NCBI RefSeq assembly: GCF_013280595.1
Contig: NZ_JAAATY010000016.1
Location: 62,001-126,000 of the forward strand
DNA: 64,000 nt
Direction: 5' to 3'
Source of the DNA: Kibdelosporangium persicum
GTDB lineage: Bacteria > Actinomycetota > Actinomycetes > Mycobacteriales > Pseudonocardiaceae
In this document: positions 16,782 to 25,842 of the stretch, piece after piece
How the letters are laid out: every line of letters begins with the position of its first letter
How positions within the stretch are numbered: position 1 is the stretch's first letter
Made by a program: the position numbers and the translations under genes
The notes under the pieces: model-generated
What the model was told of the DNA's origin: nothing
Seen by the model: the letters and a program-made list of their open reading frames with translations, nothing else
Databases searched by the model: none

Positions 16782-17293
16782 CTTCATACTCCACAGTAGA
16801 CACGCCGATCGGGCCGTTCACCGCGGTCGTCCGGGACGACGAGGTGATCGCGTCCGGCTGGACGGCCGACGTCAACGACCTCGTCGGCCTGATCCACCCG
16901 TCCCTCCGGCCGGCCGAGGTCTCCCAGCGCCCCGACCTCGGCCGCGTCACGCGGGCCGTGCGGGCATACCACGAGGGTGACGTGCAGGCGATCGAGGACG
17001 TCCCGGTCAACCAGCGATCCGGCGAGTTCATCCAGCACGCCTGGAAGGTGCTCCGAACCGTGCCCGCCGGTTCTCCCGTCACGTACGCGCAGTTCGCCGA
17101 CCTGGCCGGCCGTCCGGCCGCAGTCCGGGCCGCGGCGAGCGCCTGTGCCCGTAACCCTGTCGCGCTTTTCGTGCCGTGTCACCGAGTTCTGCGGACCGAC
17201 GGCAGCATCGGCGGCTTCCGCTGGGGCCTGACGGTCAAGCAGTGGCTGCTCACCCACGAAGATGCCACACCCATCCGGGAACCAGAGAGTTAA
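16778..17293 (+). CDS. ogt: Methylated-DNA--protein-cysteine methyltransferase
   Basis: A 171-residue O6-alkylguanine-DNA alkyltransferase. The active-site motif is PCHR with acceptor C134 (LFVPCHRVLRTDGSIGGF). The DNA-binding helix region VTYAQFADLAGRPAAVRAAA precedes it. The ATG at 16778 overlaps the glycosylase stop and gives the usual MTSYSTVDTPIGPFTAVV opening. It repairs O6-methylguanine by irreversible transfer of the alkyl group. It acts with the upstream Ada/AlkA fusion. Confidence 0.95.
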   Translation: MTSYSTVDTPIGPFTAVVRDDEVIASGWTADVNDLVGLIHPSLRPAEVSQRPDLGRVTRAVRAYHEGDVQAIEDVPVNQRSGEFIQHAWKVLRTVPAGSPVTYAQFADLAGRPAAVRAAASACARNPVALFVPCHRVLRTDGSIGGFRWGLTVKQWLLTHEDATPIREPES

Positions 17294-17323
17294 AAGTTCC
17301 GTGGCGTTGCCCTGGTGACGGAC

Positions 17324-17355
17324 TGTGCCCCCAAAACCATGCAATTGGGGGCACA
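17324..17355. terminator. Convergent terminator between ogt and the DUF397 gene
   Basis: Perfect 11-base arms TGTGCCCCCAA (17324-17334) and TTGGGGGCACA (17345-17355) around a ten-base loop, midway between two converging genes. There is no long T-tract. Confidence 0.65.
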
Positions 17356-17368
17356 TGTCGTCAACTCG

Positions 17369-17560
17369 TCATGGACGTGTCAGAGCCCCACTGTGGACAG
17401 CGTTCACGAACGCCCTTACGTCGACGCAGATGGGCTCGCTTGGGTTCTTGGTGTCCGGAACAGCCCACAGATCGCCGCAGACCTCAACACAGTCACCACC
17501 GCCCTCTTGTCCACCGCTGCGCGATGACTTCTTCCATGTCCCCGTCGCCGGTCGGCCCAT
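17369..17560 (-). CDS. DUF397-domain small protein
   Basis: A 63-residue protein with the DUF397 signature: TWKKSSRSGG, CVEVCGDLWAVPDTKNP, then VDVRAFVNAVHSG. DUF397 proteins (BldB-associated) occur in actinobacteria next to DUF5753 helix-turn-helix regulators and have roles in development or antibiotic control in Streptomyces. Here it follows the DUF5753 gene by 21 bases on the same strand, so the two form the usual pair. Confidence 0.9.
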   Translation of the reverse strand: MGRPATGTWKKSSRSGGQEGGGDCVEVCGDLWAVPDTKNPSEPICVDVRAFVNAVHSGALTRP

Positions 17561-17581
17561 CTCGGCACCGCCTCTCAGTCA

Positions 17582-18453
17582 TCATTTGCCCGAGTCCAAC
17601 TCCGCTGCCAGCCTAATGAGCAACTCCGCCGAGTGGCCGGGAGACAGGGCCAAGCTCAAGAGCCGCCGCCACATCCACGTGTAGCGGTCCATCTCATCGG
17701 GCCCATCCGGGTAAACGGCACCGCCGTACAGCTCGACGTAGATGGTGGCATCACCCAGTTCTCCCGGAAAATGCAACAGATTGAACGCGGTGATCATCGC
17801 TGGATGCGCGCCCGCGGCGAACGGTACGACTCGAACGGTGACGTTCTCGCGCCCGGCGAGTTCGACCAAGTGCAGCAATTGCCTGCGCATCACGTCGGGG
17901 CCACCGACGACACGTCGCACAGCGGCCTCATCGATCATCGCGATCATCTTCGGCGGGTTGTCCCCGACAAGACGCTCTTGCCGGCGCCTCCGGATTTCCA
18001 GCTCGCGCCGCAACCCAACCGGGTCGACCTTCGGACGAGCGCCCACTATCATCGCCCGCGTATACGCTTCCGTCTGCAACAGGCCCGGGACGCATAGGGT
18101 TTGATACGTCCAAATCTCGTTGGCGTCGGTCTCCTCACCGAGATACCTCGTGAACCAGTTGGCAACCTGGGCGCTGTACTCGACAAGCCAACCACGGTCT
18201 TCGGACTCTTCGGCCAGTCGTACCAAGTGATCGAGAAGTGGTTGACCAACGCCATACGCGTAGCACAGCAAACGCACCGTTTTGCCGTGATCGCCTGTTC
18301 GGCACGTTCCACGCGGCTGATGGTCGCCGTGCTCAACCCCGAGCGTTCGCTGGCTTTCTTCAGCGTGTCGCAGTCAGCTGCCAGCCGAAGTTCCCTCAGC
18401 TGTCTGCCGAGCTGGCGGCGCCGAATCGCAGGGCCGAGTTCGTCATCGGACAA
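17582..18453 (-). pseudogene. XRE-family regulator with DUF5753 domain, split by a one-base frameshift
   Basis: The N-terminal frame (from 18453) encodes a helix-turn-helix (RRRQLGRQLRELRLAADCDT, SGLSTATISRVERAEQAITAK). The DUF5753 part (VRLLCYAYGVGQPLLDHLVR onward, to 17582) is in another frame. They join at an A-run (TTTT on the plus strand, 18280-18283): one added A would restore AKTVRLLCYAYG. So this is either a real frameshift or a sequencing error in a homopolymer. The start is TTG with AAGGAG six bases upstream. DUF5753 segments LCVPGLLQTEAYTRAM and VRVVPFAAGAHPAM are intact. Confidence 0.8.
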
Positions 18454-18802
18454 GCAGGACTCCTTGGGTCATAGGTAGGTGACAGTTTGCCCACCGAACG
18501 CGAGGCCCTCTGCGAGCGATCGCCCAACCGTGTTATGTCGGCATGTACGTTTCACGGTGTGATTTACATACACCGGCGAAGCGGTCGCCGGGCCCGCTCC
18601 GCCGACTCCCATGCCCGGGTCCGCTCGGTGGAGCCGGGTGGAAATCAGACATGAAGCGCGTCAATCGGCTTTCGATTGCGAGCCGAGGTGCGCGGGCGGT
18701 CCGCGCACCATCGGAGCAGAAGATTCCCGTGCCATGTCCATGTCTGGTTGACCGCACACCGCCACCTGCATGTCCGTTCACGAGAACACGAGGAGGTCGA
18801 CA
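18454..18802. other. Intergenic region between the DUF5753 regulator and a small gene
   Basis: No convincing gene is visible. It should contain divergent promoters for the DUF5753 gene and the small gene at 18803. An AT-richer patch at about 18535-18570 (GTGTTATGTCGGCATGTACG and GTGTGATTTACATAC nearby) is the best promoter candidate. AGGAGG lies six bases before the ATG at 18803. Confidence 0.5.
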
Positions 18803-19396
18803 ATGTCTGATGTCAGCGAGCGCACGGCCGCGATTGTCGCGGCGCAGGCTCCGCGTTTGTTCGCCGCTGTTGTCACGAAGCCGGGTAGCGACGCCGAAGT
18901 CATCGGCTGGGGTATGGAGTTCGACGGCAGTGCGTACATGATCACTGCCGAGGGCCGGAATCAGTACTTCCTTGCCGAAGCCGAGAACGCGCTCATGTAC
19001 GTGCGTTGCGGACCGGAAAGCACTCCCGATCTCGTGTGGGTCACCCCATCTTCAGCGAGGTATGCACCGTCGTCCTACGCGATCACTTCGAGGCTGGATC
19101 CGGTGCGGGCCTTGCGAACCCGCAACCGCACCGGAATCCGCTGCCGCAATTCCTCCACATGCGACACCAGCCCGACAACACGCCCGCCTGCCCGTAGTTC
19201 GTCCAAAGTGTCCATGACCTCGTCGAGCGTGTCGGCGTCCAGAGTGCCGAAACCCTCGTCCACGAACAGGGTGTCGAGCAGGGCGCCACCGGTCTCGGCG
19301 GCCACGACGTCGGCGAGTCCCAATGCCAGAGCCAGCGAAGCCAGGAACGACTCGCCGCCCGAGAGTGTCTTGGCGGGCCTGATCTTGCCCGAATAG
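18803..19396 (+). CDS. Small hypothetical protein with read-through 3' end
   Basis: A good Shine-Dalgarno (AGGAGG) precedes ATG 18803. The first about 85 residues look like a real protein ([40 protein letters not shown]). After about 19060 the frame has no stop and runs 320 bases antisense into the 3' end of sbcC, where composition becomes Ser/Arg/Thr-rich nonsense. The native stop was probably lost when this end was joined to sbcC. I do not recognise the family; its position beside a DUF5753/DUF397 pair suggests an accessory member of that locus. Confidence 0.5.
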   Translation: MSDVSERTAAIVAAQAPRLFAAVVTKPGSDAEVIGWGMEFDGSAYMITAEGRNQYFLAEAENALMYVRCGPESTPDLVWVTPSSARYAPSSYAITSRLDPVRALRTRNRTGIRCRNSSTCDTSPTTRPPARSSSKVSMTSSSVSASRVPKPSSTNRVSSRAPPVSAATTSASPNARASEARNDSPPESVLAGLILPE

Positions 19397-22032
19397 TCGT
19401 CCAGGACATCCAGGCCGAGGCCGCCTCGTGTCCCGTGTGAGCCGCGGGCGTCGGAGTGCACGAACGAATAGCGCCCCTGGCTCATCCGGTTCAGCCGCGC
19501 CGAAGCGGCGACCGCGACCTCCTCCAACCGGGCAGCCAGAACGTAGGACCGCAAGGACATCCGGCGCGAGTTCTGCCCACGCCCGTTCACCACCTCGGTC
19601 AACGCCGCAAACTCGGTATATTCCGCTTCCACAGGCTCCAGAGCCGCCCATTCGGCCCGCAACCGTGCCGCCAACGCCTTGACGTCGGCCGAACGCCGCT
19701 CTGCCTCACGCAGCACCGCCACCGCGGCATCCGCGACTTCCCGGGCCTGCGCCAGCGAAGCAGCCATGCTGTCCAGGTCCACGTCGGCCGAGGGGTCGAC
19801 GCCGGCCAGATCGGGCTCCGCGAGCACGGCCTTGGCCCCGGCGGCACGGTTGTCCAGCGAGCTGATCATCCGGTCGAGGTCGGCCAGCCGAAGCTCGTCC
19901 CGTGCCGCTTCCAGAGCGTCCGCGACCTCGGCGAAGCCCGCGGAGATGGCGGCCTCGTGCACCTCGGTCTGCTGAGCCGTCAACCGGCGCGACAGTTGCT
20001 CACGCTGCCCACGCGCGCGCAGCAACTCCGTCACGGCCGCGGCGGACAGCAACACGTGCTCACGGCGAACTCGAACGTCGGAGTACTCACCCCGCGCCGG
20101 ATCGAGTCGTTTCTGCCGCATTTCCACGGTTTTGCCGAGCTGTTCGCGTTCCGTGCGCAGGCTGGCGAGCTCCTGCTTGGCGGCCGACAGCTCGGCCGAG
20201 ATCGTCGCGGACCGCCGCTCCAGCTCCTCCACGTGCTCACGTTGCTCCTCGCGGCGCGCGGCCAGCGCTGCCGTCTCGGCAAGCAGTTTGTCCACTTCGG
20301 ACAGATCGATGGGATCGTCGTTCTCGGCCAGCCGTTCCTGCAACGCGGTCAGGTCCGCGATCGCCGCGTGGTGCGCGCGTTCCGCGTTGGCCCGGTCGAT
20401 CTGGGCTTCCTGTTCGACCGCGACGGCCGCGGCCTCCTCGGCTTCGCTGACCGCTCCCGGAACCAGTTGCGCGGGCGCCGGATGTTCGGTCGATCCGCAC
20501 ACCGGGCACGCGTCTCCGGCGGCGAGCCTGCTGGCGAGTTCGGCCGCCATTCCGTCGAGGCGCCGGGCGCGGATCGTCAGCGAGTGGTCGCGGGCCTGCT
20601 GGTGTGCGTCGATCGCCTTGCTGAGCACGGCTTCCGCGCTCTTGACCTTCTCCTCCGCGTCCCCGAGCCGCTGCCGCAGACGGACCCGCTCGGTCAACTC
20701 CGCCTTCTTGGCCCGCAGACCGTCCAGCCGGGCCGCCGCCTCGCTGGCCAGCAGCAGTTCCTCGGACGCGGCCTTGAGCTTCTCCGGCAACGCCACCAGG
20801 TCGGCTTCCAGACCGGTGACCTTCTCCTCGGCCGCCCAGCCGTCGTTGATCAGCTTGGTCAGCCGCAGCTTCGCCTTCTTCTGCTGCTTGGCGTCCTCCA
20901 GCAGTTGCGCGAGCCCGCCCGCCTCCTCGGTCAGCCGGGCCGCTTCCGTGCGCAGGAAGGCCTCATCCGCGTCGACCCGGTGGAATCCCGCTTTCCGGGC
21001 CGCCGCGATCGCTTCCTGTTCGGCGCGCTCGGCGTGGTCGAGTTCGACGCGCAACTGGGCGGCGCCACGGTTGGCCACCACGACCGGCACGGCGCGCCTG
21101 GCCTTGGCCCGTTCGGCGATCCACTCCTGTTGCTGCGGCTGCATTCGCTCGCACTCGGCCAGCTCGGCCATGGCGGTGCGCAACCTGCGGACCCGGTCGG
21201 CGAGCTCCCGTGCCCTGGTCATCTCCTGCTCGGCCGTGCTCGCCGCGACCCCGGCGAGTTTCGCCTTGTCCCGAGCCTGTGCCTCGGCCTCACCGAGCCG
21301 CGAGGTCATCAGGTCGAGCCATTCCCCGTCCGCCGAGTGGTCCTCCGGCGGTTCCTCACCCGCCGCCTGCGCGACCCGCGCCACCAGCCGCATCACGCCC
21401 GCGCGACGGGCTTCCAGGTCACGGAAGCGTTCCGTGCGACGGTCGCGGAACCATCGCTCGACGTCGGCGAAACGGTAGGTGCTGAACAGCTTTTCGAGCA
21501 GCTGCTCGCGCTCCTGCGTGTCGGCACGCAGAAAACGCGCGAACTCGCCCTGCGGCAGCAGCACGACCTGGAAGAACTGCTCGGCGCTCATCCCGAGCAG
21601 GCGCTCGACCGTCCGGCTGACCTCGTCGATACGGATCAGGCCGTCCCGGCTGTAGCCGCCCGGCGGGTCGCCCACCCACGTCAGCGAGGCCCTGGCCTGC
21701 TGTTTTGTCGTTCCTTCGCCGCGCCTTTTCGGGCGCTCGTACTCCGGTCCGCGCACCAGCCTGAGCCGGTGGCCCTGGACCGTGAGCTCCAGCTTGACCT
21801 CGGTCAAGGTGTCGTTGTCCGCGTAGTCACAACGCAGCCGGCGGGCGTCGTTGCGAACACCCGGGACTTTCCCGAACAACGCGAAGGCGATCGCGTCGAG
21901 CAAAGTCGTCTTGCCCGCGCCGGTTTCGCCGTGCAGCAGGAACAATCCGTCCGCACCGAGCAAGTCGAAGTCGACCACCTCGGTACCCGGATACGGGCCG
22001 AAGGCGGTCACCTCCAAGCTGTGCAGCCTCAT
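19075..22032 (-). CDS. sbcC: Exonuclease subunit SbcC (SMC-like ATPase)
   Basis: A 985-residue Rad50-type protein. Walker A is in [20 protein letters not shown] (about 34-53). Long coiled coils rich in Ala, Glu and Arg flank a zinc-hook [14 protein letters not shown] at about residue 506. The C-terminal half has the ABC signature [20 protein letters not shown], Walker [16 protein letters not shown] and [12 protein letters not shown]. With SbcD it forms an ATP-dependent nuclease that opens DNA hairpins and trims ends. It is translated by overlap with sbcD (ATGA, 22029-22032). Hairpin repeats, its known substrates, lie upstream of this operon. Confidence 0.97.
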   Translation of the reverse strand: MRLHSLEVTAFGPYPGTEVVDFDLLGADGLFLLHGETGAGKTTLLDAIAFALFGKVPGVRNDARRLRCDYADNDTLTEVKLELTVQGHRLRLVRGPEYERPKRRGEGTTKQQARASLTWVGDPPGGYSRDGLIRIDEVSRTVERLLGMSAEQFFQVVLLPQGEFARFLRADTQEREQLLEKLFSTYRFADVERWFRDRRTERFRDLEARRAGVMRLVARVAQAAGEEPPEDHSADGEWLDLMTSRLGEAEAQARDKAKLAGVAASTAEQEMTRARELADRVRRLRTAMAELAECERMQPQQQEWIAERAKARRAVPVVVANRGAAQLRVELDHAERAEQEAIAAARKAGFHRVDADEAFLRTEAARLTEEAGGLAQLLEDAKQQKKAKLRLTKLINDGWAAEEKVTGLEADLVALPEKLKAASEELLLASEAAARLDGLRAKKAELTERVRLRQRLGDAEEKVKSAEAVLSKAIDAHQQARDHSLTIRARRLDGMAAELASRLAAGDACPVCGSTEHPAPAQLVPGAVSEAEEAAAVAVEQEAQIDRANAERAHHAAIADLTALQERLAENDDPIDLSEVDKLLAETAALAARREEQREHVEELERRSATISAELSAAKQELASLRTEREQLGKTVEMRQKRLDPARGEYSDVRVRREHVLLSAAAVTELLRARGQREQLSRRLTAQQTEVHEAAISAGFAEVADALEAARDELRLADLDRMISSLDNRAAGAKAVLAEPDLAGVDPSADVDLDSMAASLAQAREVADAAVAVLREAERRSADVKALAARLRAEWAALEPVEAEYTEFAALTEVVNGRGQNSRRMSLRSYVLAARLEEVAVAASARLNRMSQGRYSFVHSDARGSHGTRGGLGLDVLDDYSGKIRPAKTLSGGESFLASLALALGLADVVAAETGGALLDTLFVDEGFGTLDADTLDEVMDTLDELRAGGRVVGLVSHVEELRQRIPVRLRVRKARTGSSLEVIA

Positions 22033-23180
22033 CGTTCCTTCTCGCTCTCCGCCGCCGTGACGGTCTCCAGCGCTTCCCGCAGCCAGCCGCTCTCGCGTTC
22101 GGTCGGCTCACCGCCGCGTGCGTGCGCGACAAAACAGCAAGCCACGTCGAGATCGTCACGGCCGCGCACGGCTTCGCTGTAGCGCAACGTCTCCCCGCTG
22201 CGGCCGCCCGCGGGCTGCCACTCCATGTGCACCGCGTACGGGAACCGTTCTTGTAGACGCCGCAACGCATCCACCGGCCGCACTTGGTCGGTTACCGTGA
22301 CCGACAGGTAGTGCTCGCGGTATTGCTCGTACACAGGATCGGTGAGCAAATCCTGGATCAGGCCGTCGATCTTGGCCAAGGGCCGTGGGATCGGCAGCAT
22401 CCGCCGGTCCACCCCGGCGAGGCCCGCCTTGTCGATGTCCACGAGCCAGATCGATTTGTGCTGCCGTGCCTCGGAGAACGAATAGGCCAGCGGGCTGCCC
22501 GAGTACCTCAAGTGGTCGGCGAGTTGCTGCGCGCCGTGCAGATGCCCGAGTGCCACGTAGTCGACGCCGTCGAAGGTCGAACCGGGCACCTGCTCGACAC
22601 CGCCGACCGCGATCGGCCGCTCGGAGTCGCACGCTTCTCCCCCGGTCACGAACGCGTGCGCGAGAACGACGGATCGTGCTTGCCTGGTTTCGAGATCGGC
22701 GCGGACGCGGCGCATCGCCTCGCTCAGCACGCCGGTGTGGCCGCGTTCCGCGATGCCCAGCGAGTGCCTGGCGACTTCCGGTTCCAGGTAAGGAATTCCG
22801 TACAGCGCGACTTCGCCGTGGTCGTCGCGCAGCAGCACCGGCCGGTCGATGTCCGAGATCCTGGTGCGCAGGTGCAGCCCGCCCGCCGAGGCGAATTCGC
22901 CGAGCGCGCCGAGCCTCGGGGCTGAATCGTGGTTGCCTGGCGTGATCACCAACTGGGCGCCCGCTTCCCGAATCCTGCCGAGGACGCGTTCGTACACCTG
23001 CACGGCTTCGGCTGACGGGACCGCACGGTCGTAGATGTCGCCCGCGACCACCACGACGTCGACACGCTCGTCGGCGACGACGTCGGCGAGACCGCCGAGC
23101 ACCGACTCCTGCTCGGTCAGCAGATCCGCGCCGTGGAAGGTCCGCCCCACGTGCCAGTCGGACGTGTGCAGCAACCTCAT
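22029..23180 (-). CDS. sbcD: Exonuclease subunit SbcD (Mre11-like nuclease)
   Basis: A 383-residue metallophosphoesterase. Metal-binding motifs occur in order: D8 and H10 in HTSDWHVG, VVVAGDIYDRAVP, ITPGNHDSAPRLG, then VVLAHAFVTGG and YVALGHLHGAQ. The C-terminal capping part carries YLSVTVTDQVRPVDALRRLQ. It is the nuclease partner of SbcC and the first gene of the sbcDC operon. Its upstream region contains a 46-bp hairpin element and a tandem array of larger hairpins. Confidence 0.97.
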   Translation of the reverse strand: MRLLHTSDWHVGRTFHGADLLTEQESVLGGLADVVADERVDVVVVAGDIYDRAVPSAEAVQVYERVLGRIREAGAQLVITPGNHDSAPRLGALGEFASAGGLHLRTRISDIDRPVLLRDDHGEVALYGIPYLEPEVARHSLGIAERGHTGVLSEAMRRVRADLETRQARSVVLAHAFVTGGEACDSERPIAVGGVEQVPGSTFDGVDYVALGHLHGAQQLADHLRYSGSPLAYSFSEARQHKSIWLVDIDKAGLAGVDRRMLPIPRPLAKIDGLIQDLLTDPVYEQYREHYLSVTVTDQVRPVDALRRLQERFPYAVHMEWQPAGGRSGETLRYSEAVRGRDDLDVACCFVAHARGGEPTERESGWLREALETVTAAESEKER

Positions 23181-23255
23181 GCGTCCAAGTTAGGGGGCAG
23201 CGCCGACAATCCCCGGCACCACCCCCGGCGTGTCCCCGGCCAAACCCCAAACCCC

Positions 23256-23301
23256 CTCGTGAGTGTTTGTCCGTGTTCTAACCCGGATAAGTACTCACGA
23301 G
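23256..23301. repeat. 46-bp dispersed hairpin element, copy 2
   Basis: Left arm CTCGTGAGTGTTTGTC and right arm GATAAGTACTCACGAG flank a core with GTTCTAAC. This is the most diverged copy (several arm mismatches). It lies upstream of sbcD, between divergent genes, not at a gene end. Confidence 0.85.
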
Positions 23302-23326
23302 GGCTGACCTGGGGCGATCCAGCCTT

Positions 23327-23803
23327 GGCTTGGTCGCGCCGGTCATTTACGCCACGCAACACGCCCGACACCGCCCCCGCCCACCACGGAGACCAGCCAC
23401 CGAGCGGTGTCGGCAGCGTGGGGCGAGGCGGAACAGCCAACTCCCAGCGACCAAGCCCGTCCGAGCGCGTGATCCAACACGGCTTGGTCGCGCCGGTCAT
23501 TTACGCCACGCAACACGCCCGACACCGCCCCCGCCCACCACGGAGACCAGCCACTGAGCGGTGTCGGCAGCGTGGGGCGGGGCGGAAATGACCGGCTTCC
23601 AGCGACCAAGCCCGTCCGAGCAGAGCGAGGACAATCCAACACGGCTTGGTCGCGCCGGTCATTTACGCCACGCAACACGCCCGACACCGCCCCAACCACC
23701 ACGGAGACCAGCCACCGAGCGGTGTCGGCAGCGTGGGGCGGGGCGGAAATGACCGGCTCCCGGCGACCAAGCCCGTCCGAGCGAAGCGAGGACAATCCAA
23801 CAC
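23327..23803. repeat. Three tandem copies of a ~155-162-bp hairpin repeat
   Basis: Units start at 23327, 23481 and 23643, each with GGCTTGGTCGCGCCGGTCAT. Within a unit the ends pair: GGCTTGGTCGC with GCGACCAAGCC, GCCGGTCATTT with AAATGACCGGC, and further in CGACACCGC with GCGGTGTCG. Linkers contain GTCCGAGCGAAGCGAGGAC and AATCCAACAC. The right arm of unit 1 is degenerate; units 2 and 3 are well paired. A diverged, inverted copy lies at 38977-39128. Confidence 0.9.
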
Positions 23804-23855
23804 TGTCGGTGGGTCGTGCCAAGCTGTTGCGACCGACGCACGGAAAGGATCTCCA

Positions 23856-24791
23856 GTGGCTTGGGCAGTGGTTGTTCTGTCCCTGCTGCTCATCGGTGCG
23901 GTGCTGGCGCTCTGGAAGCTCTACACCGACGGGATGCGGCGCACTGAGGCTGCGATGCAGCAGCTCGCGGCTGAACGCGCCCGTTACGACGAGCAGCACA
24001 CGGCGCTACGGCGCTACGAGGTGGCCTTCGCGTCCATCTCGGGCCGTGGCGAACTCGGCGAGCAGGTGCTCGTCGAGACAGCCAGGGCGCTCGGGTTACG
24101 GGAGGGCATCCACTTCACGTTGCAGACCGACCTCGCGGGCGGCGGTTCGGCCCGGCCCGACCTGGTGCTGCTCGTCGGTGACGGGCGCCGGGTTCCCGTT
24201 GACGCCAAGGCATCCATGGCGATCTGGGCGGAAGCGGTCGAGACGTCCGACGCCGAGGAGCGACTCGACGCGTTGCGGGTGCACGTCCGCAACATCCGGT
24301 CCCGCGCCGCGGAACTGGCCGCCAAGGGTTACCAGCGGTGGGCGGACGCGATCTACGGCACGATCATGTTCGTGCCGTCCGACGCGGCCGTCGTCGCGGC
24401 GCTGGACACCGACCCGAACCTGTTGCGCTGGTTACTCGACAGACGGGTTTTCCTCTGCGGTCCCACGGGTTTCGCCGTCGTCGCGTCGGGTGCGTTGTTC
24501 GCCGCCACCGAGCGTGCGCTCGCCGCCGACGTCGAAGCCGTCCGCGCCACGGCCGCCAACGCCCACCGCACGGCGGGCGCGGCCATCGACGCGGTCAACC
24601 TGTCCAGTACCCATCTGCAGCGGTTCCTGTCCGCCCGGCGCCGCGAGCTCGACGCCTTGGAGAGCTTCCGCGCGGCCGTCAGCCCGCTCACCGAGGCTTC
24701 GGCAAGCCCGACCCCCATCGCCGAGGTCCGGCGCGCGGACGAGGTCACAACCGGTGTTTCCGAACGTGAGGAGGAAGCAGTCGTCGACTGA
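23856..24791 (+). CDS. rmuC: DNA recombination protein RmuC
   Basis: A 311-residue member of the RmuC family, shorter than the E. coli protein. It has an N-terminal membrane helix (AWAVVVLSLLLIGAVLALW), a coiled-coil (RRTEAAMQQLAAERARYDEQ), then the nuclease-like core: GELGEQVLVETARALGL, SARPDLVLLV, VPVDAKASM, and later AIYGTIMFVPSDAAVVAAL and VFLCGPTGF. The conserved pattern PD...PVDAK resembles PD-(D/E)xK nucleases. GTG at 23856 is preceded by GGAAAGG. RmuC limits recombination at inverted repeats, and inverted repeats lie directly upstream. Confidence 0.92.
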   Translation: MAWAVVVLSLLLIGAVLALWKLYTDGMRRTEAAMQQLAAERARYDEQHTALRRYEVAFASISGRGELGEQVLVETARALGLREGIHFTLQTDLAGGGSARPDLVLLVGDGRRVPVDAKASMAIWAEAVETSDAEERLDALRVHVRNIRSRAAELAAKGYQRWADAIYGTIMFVPSDAAVVAALDTDPNLLRWLLDRRVFLCGPTGFAVVASGALFAATERALAADVEAVRATAANAHRTAGAAIDAVNLSSTHLQRFLSARRRELDALESFRAAVSPLTEASASPTPIAEVRRADEVTTGVSEREEEAVVD

Positions 24792-24951
24792 CCGGCCGGG
24801 CACTCCAACACGACGAAGGGGTGACAACCGAGCAAAACAGACATAATCGAAGCGGCAAATGTGGCTGAGATCACCTCTAATGGCCTAAACCAGACGGCTA
24901 TTGGCGGCTGGTACGACAGCCCTTACCTGCGAGCGTCTACCGTGTGGAAGC

Positions 24952-25788
24952 GTGACCGCCACGCGCGATCGCGACAGCGATCTTGACATGGACGCGGCAG
25001 AGGCCGCCTGGGACGAACGTCCCGTCTTCGGCACCCGTCGCGGGCTGCCTTGGTGGGGTGCCGTTCTGCTGGCACTCCTGTTGACCGCCGCCGGTGCGGT
25101 GATCGACAAGGGCAGACTCGTCGACGATCAGCGCCTGACCGAGTTCGGCCTGTACCACGCGCTGTTCCTGGCCGGCTGTGTGCTGGCGGTCCTCGGCGTG
25201 CGGCGGCGCAACCTGTTCGGTCCGATGGTGCAGCCGCCGCTGATCTTCGCCGTGACGTTCGTGCTGGTCCAGTTCCTGGCCAGGGACAGCAACGCGGCCG
25301 GGGCCGCGGAGTCCGGCAGCCGCAAGCTGATCTTCAACGTCGCCTTGCCGCTGGCCAGTTCGTTCCCGTGGATGGCGGGCGCCACTGTCGCGACGATCGT
25401 GCTTGGCGTCATCCGGCTGTTCATGCAGCGCAACCCTGACGGGCGCGCAGCGGGCTCGGACGACCGGTTCGACGACGACGAGCGCCCAGCGCGCCGCCCC
25501 CGCGACAAGGACCGTGACTTCGACGACGAGCCACGGCCAGCACGACGGCCGTCCGCGCGTGACGAGGAGCGGCCTCGTCCGCCGAAGGGCGACCGGCCAC
25601 AGGCACCCCGGCGTGACCAGGCCCCGCCGGTCCGCCGTCCGGCCCGCGACCAGGACCGCCGGGACCGTGCCGACGCTCCGCCGCGCCGTAACCCGCCACG
25701 TCCCCGCGACCAGGGCAACGGCGGCGGCAGGCCACGCCCTCCGCAGGGGCAACAGGCGCCGCGACGCCGTCCCCGCGAGGACTACTGA
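24952..25788 (+). CDS. DUF6542-family membrane protein with charged C-terminal tail
   Basis: A 278-residue protein with about four membrane helices (roughly residues 33-53, 67-83, 94-112 and 131-155), followed by a 110-residue low-complexity tail rich in Arg, Asp and Pro (for example RRPRDKDRDFDDEPRPARRP). The core RGLPWWGAVLLALLLTAAGA matches DUF6542, the family of mycobacterial Rv1111c, which also neighbours ispH. The GTG start is nine bases after TACCGT, consistent with a leaderless transcript. Function unknown. Confidence 0.85.
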   Translation: MTATRDRDSDLDMDAAEAAWDERPVFGTRRGLPWWGAVLLALLLTAAGAVIDKGRLVDDQRLTEFGLYHALFLAGCVLAVLGVRRRNLFGPMVQPPLIFAVTFVLVQFLARDSNAAGAAESGSRKLIFNVALPLASSFPWMAGATVATIVLGVIRLFMQRNPDGRAAGSDDRFDDDERPARRPRDKDRDFDDEPRPARRPSARDEERPRPPKGDRPQAPRRDQAPPVRRPARDQDRRDRADAPPRRNPPRPRDQGNGGGRPRPPQGQQAPRRRPREDY

Positions 25789-25793
25789 CATGA

Positions 25794-25828
25794 GAAAGGG
25801 CCACTCCGGCGAACCGGGTGGCCCTTTC
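25794..25828. terminator. Bidirectional terminator between DUF6542 gene and ispH
   Basis: Perfect 11-base arms GAAAGGGCCAC (25794-25804) and GTGGCCCTTTC (25818-25828), with an inner CCGG-CGAA-CCGG stem, between converging genes. The arm ends supply short A and T runs on both strands. Confidence 0.8.
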
Positions 25829-25842
25829 GCCAAGCTCGGCCC

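Larger units (their letters stand above)
23181..23855. other. Repeat-filled intergenic region between sbcD and rmuC
   Basis: This 675-bp divergent intergenic region has no supportable gene. It holds one 46-bp hairpin element (23256-23301) and three tandem copies of a roughly 155-160-bp hairpin repeat (23327-23803). The open frames that cross it simply follow the repeat period. GGAAAGGAT just before 23856 is the rmuC ribosome site. Confidence 0.85.

Noticed and set aside
19456-22182. A 908-codon open frame on the plus strand
   Set aside because: It is entirely antisense to sbcC, whose motifs and codon bias are clear; the protein is Arg/Gln/His-rich nonsense.
23327-23803. Possible CRISPR array
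   Set aside because: Units are about 155-162 bp with internal inverted repeats and no unique spacers; no cas gene is nearby.
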